Virus record (IMG/VR): IMGVR_UViG_3300020553_000031
Coordinates: 1-26,145 of that record
Strand: one strand, 5' to 3'
Source: a virus
Length of the DNA: 26,145 nt
The notes beneath the pieces are model-generated. The model was not told where the DNA came from and searched no databases. It saw only the letters and a list, made by a program, of their open reading frames with translations. This document shows positions 1-5,756 of this stretch, in pieces; the first letter of the stretch is position 1; each line of letters starts with the position of its first letter. Both the position numbers and the translations under genes were made by a program.

Positions 1-56
1 CCGGATCCCCGGAACCTCACCCCGCCGGAGGCGGGGGGGGGTTCCCCTGGGTTGCC
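1..56 (+). repeat. GGATCCCCGGAAC hairpin element, copy 1
   Basis: First of three copies of an intergenic element (others at 10749 and 22660). It has GGATCC at 3-8, then a hairpin from GGAAC (11-15) to GTTCC (41-45) closed by a GC-rich inner stem, CCCGCC facing GGCGGG, and a trailing CCCTGGGTTGCC. There is no T-run after the stem, so a canonical intrinsic terminator is not shown. The element may begin before the window. By position it separates whatever lies to the left from the DUF932 unit. Confidence 0.75.
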
Positions 57-65
57 ATTGCCGAT

Positions 66-216
66 GTGCGTCGGGTTGTGCGTCTCGTTGTGCGGCCACA
101 CCTGACCCTTCTCAGCCATTTGGCTGAGGACAACGCTTCGTCCAGCGTCGAGGCTTGACACGTCTGGCAGAATGATTGAAGCCGGGGCACCCCGCCTCGG
201 CCATCCCTCAAGGAGA
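66..216 (+). promoter_or_regulatory. Leader cassette 1 (12-bp repeats, inverted repeat, CTTGACAC box)
   Basis: First of three related leader cassettes (others at about 3071 and 4612). Direct repeats GTGCGTCGGGTT (66-77) and GTGCGTCTCGTT (78-89) plus a partial third unit (90-95) are followed by a perfect inverted repeat, CTCAGCCA-TT-TGGCTGAG (111-128). Next comes a block shared with cassette 2 (139-161) ending in CTTGACAC, with TTGACA at 155-160, and a weak -10-like CAGAAT 7 nt later. A Shine-Dalgarno AGGAGA sits at 211-216. TTGACA lies 70 nt before the start codon. Because only 7 nt separate TTGACA from the -10-like box, TTGACA may be an operator rather than a -35 element. Confidence 0.65.
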
Positions 217-224
217 CACACCCC

Positions 225-1343
225 ATGAGCGCAGAAACGCTCGAATGGCTCAACGCCAACGTCATGTACGGCTTCGCCCATCACCGCACCAACTGGGGTG
301 CAGGCACGTCGTTCAGCAACGGTCAGCGGCCGTGGTTCGCTGACAGCAACTACAAGTTCCTTTACCCGGACGCCATCCCGGTCGAGGACGTCATCAACAA
401 CCTGTTCCACTGGGAACCCGTCGAGCAGATCCCCCATTTCGCCATCCCGTGCGACATGGCGACCGCTGACGGTATCGACACCAGCGGCCATCCGTTCCGT
501 TGGGTCACCGACACCCGCCGCAAGGCGATCATGCGGCCCGACACCAACGAGGTGTTCGGCTATTTCGGCGCATCGTCGTACAAGGTCCACTCGTACGGCG
601 AGTGGCTGATCGACAACGTCGCCACCATGCTCGATGCCGGCGAGATCGGCATCTCATCGGCCGGTCTGCTCCGTGGTGGCGGACAGGCATGGGTGTCGAT
701 CGAACTGCCCGACGACATCGAGGTCGAGGGCGCAGGACACATCCGGCCGTGCATCATCGCCGCGACGTCACTCGACGGGTCGCTCGCCACGACCTATGCG
801 ACCCGCATCATGCGGCCCGAGTGCGACAACTCGTTGCGACTGTCGCTGGCAGCATCCGGCGGCACACTGCGCGTCAAGCACTCGTCACGGTCCCTGACAC
901 GCATCAACGATGCCCGACAGGCGCTCGGCATCGTGTATCAGATCGGCGAGCAGGCCACCGAGTGGTTCGACATGCTGGCATCGGTCGACATCACCGACCA
1001 GCAGTTCAACGAGATCGTCCGCACGTTGGCACCGGTCCCGAACCCTGACGTGGTCGATGGCAAGGTCAAGAACCAGCGTGCCATCACGATCGCCACCAAC
1101 AAGCAGGTCGAGTTGCATGACTTGTGGGCTCACGACCACCGTGCAGCACCGTGGAACGGCACCCTGGCCGGCGCATACCACGCTGTCAGTACCTGGCAGC
1201 AGCACATGCTCCCCCAGGACGACGTGCAGATCCGCCGTCTCATGGTCGGCACTGTCACCGGCACGTACGACAAGGCCGAGCAGGAGTTCTGGCAGATCGT
1301 CGACTCGCTGGACATCAAGCTGCCGGAACTGGTGGTGGCGTGA
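225..1343 (+). CDS. DUF932 family phage/plasmid-like protein
   Basis: A 372-residue protein that I recognise as DUF932 (the phage/plasmid-like protein family TIGR03299). The diagnostic core is the central stretch around residues 150-210: an AWVSIELPDD-type strand, then a TSLDGS...ATRIMRPECDNSLRL segment, which corresponds to the family's usual 'hDGS...t.iRvvC.NtL' pattern. The N-terminal part with PW..D......D.I carries the family's typical lead-in. The biochemical role of DUF932 proteins is not established. They are common in phages and plasmids and are often expressed early. The ATG at 225 has AGGAGA 8 nt upstream, which decides the start. It heads a unit with the next gene, overlapping it by one base, and is driven from leader cassette 1. 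Confidence 0.85.
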   Translation: MSAETLEWLNANVMYGFAHHRTNWGAGTSFSNGQRPWFADSNYKFLYPDAIPVEDVINNLFHWEPVEQIPHFAIPCDMATADGIDTSGHPFRWVTDTRRKAIMRPDTNEVFGYFGASSYKVHSYGEWLIDNVATMLDAGEIGISSAGLLRGGGQAWVSIELPDDIEVEGAGHIRPCIIAATSLDGSLATTYATRIMRPECDNSLRLSLAASGGTLRVKHSSRSLTRINDARQALGIVYQIGEQATEWFDMLASVDITDQQFNEIVRTLAPVPNPDVVDGKVKNQRAITIATNKQVELHDLWAHDHRAAPWNGTLAGAYHAVSTWQQHMLPQDDVQIRRLMVGTVTGTYDKAEQEFWQIVDSLDIKLPELVVA

Positions 1344-1621
1344 TGAAGCGCCTTGCCATCACCGTGTCCGCCCGTTTCGTTGTGGACATCGACTACGACG
1401 TCGACCCGCACGACATGCCGTACAACATGGTCCACCACCTCATCGACTCGACGTTGGGGCTTGTCAAGGACGACCGGCTCCATGACGAGACGATGTTCAT
1501 GCCCGACCCGAATGCGGACATCGTCGGTTCACAGCGCACCATCCGTGACGTCTACGGCACGTCGATCGACTGGGAGATCGACGAGGACGACCCGTGGCGA
1601 CATGTGAGGGTCGTCCGATGA
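1343..1621 (+). CDS. Small acidic protein of unknown function
   Basis: A 92-residue hypothetical protein. The start ATG at 1343 shares its A with the TGA stop of the DUF932 gene, which indicates translational coupling. Predicted layout is a beta strand (ITVSARFVVDIDYD), a helix, and a closing strand (TSIDWEIDEDD). The same strand-helix-strand arrangement occurs at the C-terminus of the coiled-coil protein encoded at 3257. It is Asp-rich: about 19 acidic against 10 Lys/Arg. No catalytic motif is visible. An in-frame ATG as far upstream as 1124 would place the protein inside the DUF932 gene and is not credible. Confidence 0.7.
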   Translation: MKRLAITVSARFVVDIDYDVDPHDMPYNMVHHLIDSTLGLVKDDRLHDETMFMPDPNADIVGSQRTIRDVYGTSIDWEIDEDDPWRHVRVVR

Positions 1622-1902
1622 TGTCGGCACCCACACCACCACCCAGCGGCCAGTTGAATTGCCTCCCCACCATCTCGTTCGGTGAGGGATGCGACTGGGC
1701 CTCACTGGAGTACTTCATGGCCCGCACCGACCTGTGCTACCGGGTGTGGTACCGCCGTGACGGCCACATCGTCCATGCCGACATCGACAACCTGTCGTTC
1801 GACGAGGGCTGGATGACGGCATTCCACGAGGGCTACGACGTCGACAGCCCTCGCAAGCTCGTCATCGGCCTCGACGACATCGTCCACATCCAGTACCAGT
1901 AG
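1618..1902 (+). CDS. Hypothetical protein, 94 residues
   Basis: Unrecognised small protein. The start is taken as ATG 1618, overlapping the previous stop (ATGATG). ATG 1621 is the alternative, and GAGGG at about 1604 is a weak ribosome site. The N-terminus is proline-rich (residues 4-10), followed by a compact, aromatic-rich region with three cysteines. The middle part (YRVWYRRDGHIVHADI) looks like two beta strands. Codon use matches the flanks. It is the third gene of the DUF932 unit and is followed by a structured intergenic element rather than another coupled gene. No function can be assigned. Confidence 0.65.
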   Translation: MMSAPTPPPSGQLNCLPTISFGEGCDWASLEYFMARTDLCYRVWYRRDGHIVHADIDNLSFDEGWMTAFHEGYDVDSPRKLVIGLDDIVHIQYQ

Positions 1903-1914
1903 CCGCCTCTGACG

Positions 1915-1980
1915 GTTGCCAGCGGCACAGCGGGCCTCCATGGTCCGCTGTGCCAATGGGAGCAGTCAGTCCCGCTCCGC
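1915..1980 (+). promoter_or_regulatory. Structured intergenic element A (covarying hairpin)
   Basis: GTTGCCAGC leads into a perfect 10-bp stem, GGCACAGCGG (1924-1933) with CCGCTGTGCC (1945-1954), then a conserved tail AATGGGAGCAGTCAGTCCC and GCTCC, which can fold as GGAGC/GCTCC. The same element recurs at 3934-4000 with a different upper stem that still pairs perfectly. It lies in the 124-nt gap before the ParA-like gene. The shared ACACACACCCC sequence follows. There is no T-run, so it is more likely a 5' leader structure or processing site than a terminator. Confidence 0.7.
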
Positions 1981-2026
1981 AACACACACCCCTGGTGCAT
2001 CAGCACCCCACACCCCTGGAGACATC

Positions 2027-2632
2027 ATGTCTTTCCGTCCACCCATCAACCTGTTCTCCGTCAAGGGCGGCATCGGCGCAACAACGCTCGCAGCTGTCCT
2101 GCATCGGGAACTCGCACACCCGTCGCACCGTCTCGACCGTGTCCGTACCGTCACCCCGGACATGCGCGACATGGCTGCGATCTTCGCTCAGTCGGTCGGT
2201 GGTTACACCAATAACGACCGGACGCTCAACTACGCGTTCGACGGTGTGCTCACCACCATCACCGCACAACACACTCCCCCGGCGCACGACGAGTGCGACA
2301 TCGCCGAGGGCTACGGCCGTCCACTGCCCGGCTTCTACAACGTGCTGCTCGTCAAGCCGTGCTATCTGGCGCTCAGCAAGATCGTCCGGGAGCGCGACAG
2401 CTGGGAAGCCCCACTCGACGCACACATCGTCATCGAAGAGGACGGCCGTCCACTCAGAGCAGCCGATGTCACCCATGTGCTCGGCACGCGCTGCATCGCC
2501 AACATGATGTGGAATCCGGCGATCGGTCGCATCATCGACGCCGGCCTGCTCATGTCGCCGCAGTACACCCACTACGACCTCAATGTCGCGCGGTTCATCA
2601 TCGAGGAGGCCGAGTGCCATGTCACTCGCTGA
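2027..2632 (+). CDS. ParA/MinD-like protein with degenerate P-loop
   Basis: A 201-residue protein with the N-terminal strand and loop of ParA/MinD-type SIMIBI ATPases: INLFSVKGGIGATTLA, with the loop at residues 13-20. The signature lysine (K13) is present, but the P-loop lysine expected at position 18 (KGGxGKTT) is alanine. A later segment (NVLLVKPCYLALSKIV...HIVIEEDGRPLRAADVTHVLG) resembles the strand and helix pattern of actinobacterial ParA-like proteins. Loss of the P-loop lysine suggests weak or no ATP hydrolysis, so it may bind nucleotide, DNA or a partner without cycling. Start ATG 2027 has GGAGA 4 nt upstream. A longer frame to 1916 would run through the structured element and is rejected. 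The last 14 nt overlap the next gene. Confidence 0.7.
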   Translation: MSFRPPINLFSVKGGIGATTLAAVLHRELAHPSHRLDRVRTVTPDMRDMAAIFAQSVGGYTNNDRTLNYAFDGVLTTITAQHTPPAHDECDIAEGYGRPLPGFYNVLLVKPCYLALSKIVRERDSWEAPLDAHIVIEEDGRPLRAADVTHVLGTRCIANMMWNPAIGRIIDAGLLMSPQYTHYDLNVARFIIEEAECHVTR

Positions 2633-2870
2633 CCAGCTGCTCACGCTGTTCGATGCGTTCTGCGACAACGCGTCGTCGTTCACCTGCCAGGAGGCTGAGG
2701 TCATCTACGACATGTACGTCGAAGCCGACCTGCGCACCGAGGCACACAAGTTCATGTCGCATCACGCTGACGGCGACAACGACGACAGCGACGACCACGC
2801 ACCGCTGTACGACCACAACGGTTATCTGTCCGGTTGGAAGTACGTCGACCACGACAGCGAGGTCGCATGA
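2619..2870 (+). CDS. Small highly acidic protein
   Basis: An 83-residue hypothetical protein with about 19 Asp/Glu against 3 Lys/Arg. The N-terminal half appears helical. A middle segment is extremely Asp-rich (HHADGDNDDSDDHAP, about residues 47-61), and the end is aromatic (YLSGWKYVDHD). ATG 2619 is preceded by GAGGAGG with a 9-nt gap, a strong site inside the ParA-like gene, so its translation is independent or coupled. The charge pattern would fit a DNA-mimic or metal-binding protein, but no family is recognised and this is only a hypothesis. Confidence 0.75.
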   Translation: MSLADQLLTLFDAFCDNASSFTCQEAEVIYDMYVEADLRTEAHKFMSHHADGDNDDSDDHAPLYDHNGYLSGWKYVDHDSEVA

Positions 2871-3055
2871 AACTGCCAGCTGACCTGATCGACCATCTGC
2901 GCGACTGGCACACCCGATGGGCTGATGTCCAGATCGCCATGGATGAAGCCGAGATCAACTCGTCGCTCTACCCGGATGCCGACGACATGAGCATCGACCA
3001 CTCGTACGAGGGTCGTGAACTGCTGCTGCTCGTCATCGAACACATCGGCCTGTAG
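2867..3055 (+). CDS. Small acidic helical protein
   Basis: A 62-residue hypothetical protein. Start ATG 2867 forms an ATGA overlap with the previous stop, with GAGG 4 nt upstream. It has 14 acidic against 4 basic residues, an N-terminal amphipathic helix (LIDHLRDWHTRWADVQIAMDEA) and a hydrophobic C-terminal helix (ELLLLVIEHIGL). It is too short for a confident domain call. It closes the ParA-like unit: the repeat-bearing leader cassette 2 starts only 16 nt after its stop. Confidence 0.65.
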   Translation: MKLPADLIDHLRDWHTRWADVQIAMDEAEINSSLYPDADDMSIDHSYEGRELLLLVIEHIGL

Positions 3056-3070
3056 CAGCCACACATCGAC

Positions 3071-3245
3071 GCACAACCGGACCACACATCGCTGTGCGTC
3101 CGGTTGTGCGTCCGGTTGTGCGTCCGGTTGTACGGACACGCAGTCGCCACACAGCCACCACCCACCGTCCAGCGTCGAGGCTTGACACGGTGGGGATACT
3201 GACCCTGTCCGACCGGCACCCCGCCGGCGGCACTGCCTTAGGAGG
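3071..3245 (+). promoter_or_regulatory. Leader cassette 2 with alternative hairpins
   Basis: Contains three tandem 12-bp units GTGCGTCCGGTT (3094-3105, 3106-3117, 3118-3129) plus a degenerate end. Upstream lies an inverted unit, GCACAACCGGAC (3071-3082), that pairs perfectly with 3098-3109 or 3110-3121 and nearly perfectly with the third. Further down is the block shared with cassette 1, ending in CTTGACAC (TTGACA 3182-3187) with GATACT 7 nt later. A strong Shine-Dalgarno AGGAGG is at 3240-3245. TTGACA is 75 nt before the ATG. GATACT resembles a -10 element, and a standard -35 is not seen at the correct distance. Confidence 0.7.
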
Positions 3246-3256
3246 GCACACACCCC

Positions 3257-3931
3257 ATGGAACAGACATTGGACCAGCAGCAGTTGCACTGGGAGGCCGA
3301 ACGGTCCCGCTACAACAGCGAGATCGCCGGGCTCACCGAGCGCAACAACAACCAGATGCTGCTCATCGAGAAGCTTGACGCTGACATCACCGAGATCAAG
3401 GCCGATCGGGACCGCTTGCTCAGCTCGCACTTCGACGCTGTCAGCGAGACGGACAGCAAGATGGCCCAGCTGCACAGCGTCATCGCCGAGTTGACGCAGT
3501 GCAACGAGACGCAGCAGCAGCGCATCAACAGCGACATCTTGGCTCTCAACGAGATGACCAATCAGCGCGATGCCTTGCAGGCACGGCTCGACACCGTGCA
3601 GGAGACGGTCAAGTCGCTCTACAGCGACGCACAGATCATCTCCGACGAGTTGCTCAGCGAGGCCGAGAGCCGCGACTGGTGCAGCGAGTACGACCGGTTC
3701 GTCGACCGCGTCAACGGGCGGTTGAGCCGCATCGAGTTGCAGCAGCGCATCCGTCGCTACGAGGTCAGCATGACCGCCACGGTGACGTTCAGGGTCGAGG
3801 TCGAGGCCACTGACGAGGACGGTGCGCTGCAGTACGCCAACGACATGTCGATCGACCTGCCGTCCAGCTACGGCTCGATGTACGACATCGACATCTCGGA
3901 CCTCACCGCCGATGAGGCCAACCTGGCCTGA
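3257..3931 (+). CDS. Coiled-coil protein of unknown function
   Basis: A 224-residue protein. Residues 1 to about 135 are a continuous charged helix rich in Gln, Glu, Leu and Arg in heptad-like spacing, almost certainly a coiled coil and therefore likely a dimer or higher oligomer. A second helical part spans about 136-166. The C-terminus (about 168-215) is a strand-helix-strand module: YEVSMTATVTFRVEVEATDED, a helix, then YDIDISD. It resembles the fold predicted for the 92-residue protein at 1343. ATG 3257 has AGGAGG 11 nt upstream. It is expressed from leader cassette 2 as a single gene and is followed by structured element B. No family recognised. Confidence 0.75.
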   Translation: MEQTLDQQQLHWEAERSRYNSEIAGLTERNNNQMLLIEKLDADITEIKADRDRLLSSHFDAVSETDSKMAQLHSVIAELTQCNETQQQRINSDILALNEMTNQRDALQARLDTVQETVKSLYSDAQIISDELLSEAESRDWCSEYDRFVDRVNGRLSRIELQQRIRRYEVSMTATVTFRVEVEATDEDGALQYANDMSIDLPSSYGSMYDIDISDLTADEANLA

Positions 3932-3933
3932 CA

Positions 3934-4000
3934 GTTGCCAGCGGCACAGCACCACGCCCGGTAGTGGTGCTGTGCCAATGGGAGCAGTCAGTCCCGCTCC
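3934..4000 (+). promoter_or_regulatory. Structured intergenic element B (covarying hairpin)
   Basis: Second copy of the element at 1915. GTTGCCAGC precedes a perfect 13-bp stem, GGCACAGCACCAC (3943-3955) with GTGGTGCTGTGCC (3964-3976), then the same AATGGGAGCAGTCAGTCCC and GCTCC tail and ACACACACCCC. The outer 8 bp match copy A. The inner stem differs on both sides and still pairs, which is evidence for selection on structure. It sits between the stop of the coiled-coil gene and the Shine-Dalgarno of the gene at 4037. Confidence 0.7.
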
Positions 4001-4036
4001 ACAACACACACCCCACTGCCTCAGGAGGGCACAGCA

Positions 4037-4315
4037 ATGGTCACAGATGATGACATCATTCGGCATGTGCGTCAGTCCGACGCACTACAACCCAACGCCA
4101 TCTTCGTCGTGTCACCACTCGACGAGAATGCAACGTGCGGCACCATGTTCATGGTCCGTAACGTCCCCGACGACGCTGCCGACGATCTGCTCAGCAGCCT
4201 GTACAGCATCCACGTTCTCAGCCTGGCAGCAGGTGAGGACGTTCCGACGGCCGCATGGTACGGCCGTTGCCTCCCCACTGGGGACATCGTCATCGTCCAC
4301 AGGGTCTCGTCATGA
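4037..4315 (+). CDS. Hypothetical protein, 92 residues
   Basis: Unrecognised small protein with AGGAGGG 7 nt before ATG 4037. It is mildly acidic (13 Asp/Glu, 5 Arg). Predicted strands alternate with a short helix (AIFVVSP, MFMVRNV, DLLSSLYSIHVLSL, GDIVIVHRV), suggesting one small alpha/beta domain. Its leader carries structured element B, so it may share regulation with the ParA-like gene, which carries element A. The stop overlaps the next start (ATGA). Confidence 0.7.
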   Translation: MVTDDDIIRHVRQSDALQPNAIFVVSPLDENATCGTMFMVRNVPDDAADDLLSSLYSIHVLSLAAGEDVPTAAWYGRCLPTGDIVIVHRVSS

Positions 4316-4536
4316 GCACCCTCAGCACCTTCGATGACCCCATCCACCTCCGCACCAATGAGCCGTGCGAGTGGTGCAATGCACCCTGGGTGCCCATCCC
4401 GCATGTCGCTGACCGAGCGATGGAGATGGAGCACAGCGAGGACTGCGCGTACTACCAGTGGTACTGCGACATCCTCGACGACCCGGAGGACATCGACATG
4501 ACCGGAGTCCTGGGCGACGACATCGTCCCGCTCTAG
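4312..4536 (+). CDS. Small acidic Cys/His protein, possible zinc binder
   Basis: A 74-residue hypothetical protein starting at ATG 4312 in an ATGA overlap. It carries C19-x2-C22, H31, H41, C45 and C52, a spacing that could bind one zinc ion, though it matches no finger I can name. About 17 acidic residues face 2 arginines, and the C-terminal third is Asp-rich (DILDDPEDID). Acidic and possibly zinc-stabilised, it could be an inhibitor or adaptor of a host DNA-acting protein, which is inference only. A terminator follows. Confidence 0.65.
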   Translation: MSTLSTFDDPIHLRTNEPCEWCNAPWVPIPHVADRAMEMEHSEDCAYYQWYCDILDDPEDIDMTGVLGDDIVPL

Positions 4537-4558
4537 TCCTGTGCCCTCCAGATGATCT

Positions 4559-4604
4559 GGCCGTCCACTAGCAGCCGCTAGTGGACGGCCATTTCGTCGT
4601 TTCT
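4559..4604 (+). terminator. Intrinsic terminator after the 4037-4536 unit
   Basis: Perfect 13-bp stem GGCCGTCCACTAG (4559-4571) with CTAGTGGACGGCC (4578-4590), 6-nt loop, followed by a T-rich ATTTCGTCGTTTCT. It lies 22 nt after the stop at 4536 and directly before leader cassette 3, so it insulates that promoter from upstream transcription. Confidence 0.85.
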
Positions 4605-4757
4605 GCGTCCGGTTGTGCGTCCGGTTGTGCGGAACGACATGGGAGGCACCTTGGACACCACACACCGTCCACTGTGCAGCACTACAGCAGGCTTGACACG
4701 GTGGGGATACTGATGATGAGCCGATCGGCACCGGGCCGACGGCATTCATAGAGAGGA
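4605..4757 (+). promoter_or_regulatory. Leader cassette 3
   Basis: Direct units TGCGTCCGGTTG repeated twice (about 4605-4630) are followed by GGCTTGACACGGTGGGGATA at 4690 (TTGACA 4693-4698, then GATACT 7 nt later). The core is identical to cassette 2 over this stretch. GAGAGGA (4751-4757) is the ribosome site. TTGACA lies 72 nt before the ATG, close to the 70 and 75 nt in the other cassettes. The leader between them has a CGGCACC...GCCGACGGCA segment resembling those of cassettes 1 and 2. Confidence 0.7.
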
Positions 4758-4764
4758 CAGTGAG

Positions 4765-5121
4765 ATGGCTCGCAAAGCCACTACCACTACTGACAGCAAC
4801 AACGGACCGATCCGGCTTGATCCGGACCGATTCGGTATCCGGAAGTACGGCAAGTACGACAACCCTACGTGGGCCATCGTCGGACCGTCGGCAGACATCG
4901 CCGCCATGTTCCGGAACACCGGACAGCACTACGTGATCACCACGAGCCGTGGTCGTGACATGGTGATCATCCCGACCGGCACTGTGGTGAGCCGGAAGGT
5001 GGACGGACAGCCGGTCCGTATCTGGCTCGACGAGAATGGGGAGAAGCGTTCCGCCATGGTCTACAACCGCGTCAACAACGGCAAGACTGTGCAGCGCTAC
5101 GATGAGTCGGCATTCGACTGA
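4765..5121 (+). CDS. Hypothetical protein, 118 residues
   Basis: Unrecognised protein with a Thr/Ser-rich N-terminus (residues 4-13), then a globular, probably beta-rich part (WAIVGPSADIAAMFRNTG, HYVITTSRGRDMVIIPTGTVVSRK, PVRIWLD). It is roughly neutral to basic, unlike the acidic small proteins before it. It is a single-gene unit, between leader cassette 3 and a very strong terminator. Being isolated with its own promoter and terminator suggests a high or separately timed demand for the product. Function unknown. Confidence 0.75.
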   Translation: MARKATTTTDSNNGPIRLDPDRFGIRKYGKYDNPTWAIVGPSADIAAMFRNTGQHYVITTSRGRDMVIIPTGTVVSRKVDGQPVRIWLDENGEKRSAMVYNRVNNGKTVQRYDESAFD

Positions 5122-5139
5122 CAGTGAGTGAGCAAGAAC

Positions 5140-5182
5140 GGGGCGACCGTACGGCATCACGCCGTGCGGTCGCCCCTTTCTT
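5140..5182 (+). terminator. Strong intrinsic terminator
   Basis: A 16-bp stem, GGGGCGACCGTACGGC (5140-5155) with GCCGTGCGGTCGCCCC (5161-5176), contains only one G:T pair. A 5-nt loop separates the arms and TTTCTT follows. It ends the left-arm transcription. Downstream to 5270 is a non-coding GC-rich stretch with no recognisable gene. Confidence 0.92.
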
Positions 5183-5274
5183 CGTGTCCCAATTTGGCCG
5201 GCCCGGCCCGCCCGCCCCCTAGAGCGCACTTCGCAGGCCGATTTCGGGTGCTGAACTTCCCCCCTAGACGGTGG

Positions 5275-5304
5275 TTGCTCCGACTAGACTGGAGTGTGTA
5301 CGCT
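5275..5304 (+). promoter_or_regulatory. Candidate promoter of the packaging/head unit
   Basis: TTGCTC (5275-5280), an 18-nt spacer, and TACGCT (5299-5304), with the ATG at 5313, 8 nt beyond the -10 box. There is no Shine-Dalgarno ahead of that ATG, so the transcript would start at or just before it. The geometry resembles the boxes at 8922, 10839 and 22741. Confidence 0.45.
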
Positions 5305-5312
5305 GTCTGGAC

Positions 5313-5756
5313 ATGCAGATGGTGAGTGTTGTAGCGATCGTGGTGGTGGCAGGGATGGCGATGACGGTCATCTGGCTCCAGTCACGGCTGATGTCGGTCA
5401 TGTCGAAGCCGCAGGTGGACGTATCTCAGGTTGTGCGGGACGTTCTCGACCGGTTCGTCGAACAGTCGAAGGTGTCGGGGGAGGTTCTGACCGGTGTGTA
5501 TGCGCCGCCCGAGCCCCCGCCGGCAGCACCGAGCCCGTTCGTGGCGTACGACGAGAGCCCGCGCATGGTGTCGTTGGCTGATTTCGATGATTCGGACCCG
5601 ACCGACGAGTATCTGCGGCCTGTTCGTTCTGCTGCGGTGGTGGTCGATCCGGCCGATGACAGCCCGTTCGGTGTGCCCGGCCTGACCTACGTCACCCGCA
5701 AGGACGAGCCGTTGACGATTGCCGACATCATCGGGACCGGCTATGCCCCGAGGTGA
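5313..5756 (+). CDS. Membrane-anchored protein of unknown function
   Basis: A 147-residue protein with one N-terminal hydrophobic segment (VSVVAIVVVAGMAMTVIWL, about residues 4-22), then a short basic stretch, a helix (VSQVVRDVLDRFVEQSKV) and a proline-rich spacer (PPEPPPAAPSPF). The long polar tail ends in LTIADIIGTGYAPR. It should be anchored in the host membrane with the tail in the cytoplasm or outside, and orientation is not clear. ATG 5313 was chosen because it lies just after a -10-like box. ATG 5319 and GTG 5271 are alternatives and none has a good ribosome site. It heads the packaging unit and overlaps the next gene by 14 nt. Confidence 0.65.
   Translation: MQMVSVVAIVVVAGMAMTVIWLQSRLMSVMSKPQVDVSQVVRDVLDRFVEQSKVSGEVLTGVYAPPEPPPAAPSPFVAYDESPRMVSLADFDDSDPTDEYLRPVRSAAVVVDPADDSPFGVPGLTYVTRKDEPLTIADIIGTGYAPR

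Noticed and set aside
66-95. 12-bp direct repeats as a CRISPR array or replication origin iterons
   Set aside because: Units are adjacent without spacers, so not CRISPR. Iterons are possible, but the copies are in front of three separate genes, which fits regulation better.
155-175. TTGACA with a canonical -10 at 17 nt (cassettes at 155, 3182, 4693)
   Set aside because: No TATAAT-like hexamer occurs at 16-18 nt in any of the three copies. The only -10-like boxes are 7 nt away, so I did not call TTGACA a -35 element.
2822-5229. Long open frames on the minus strand (2822-4066 and 4072-5229)
   Set aside because: They lie opposite several small genes with good ribosome sites and cross terminators and repeat leaders. 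Their composition reads as the antisense of GC-rich codons; none shows a recognisable domain.
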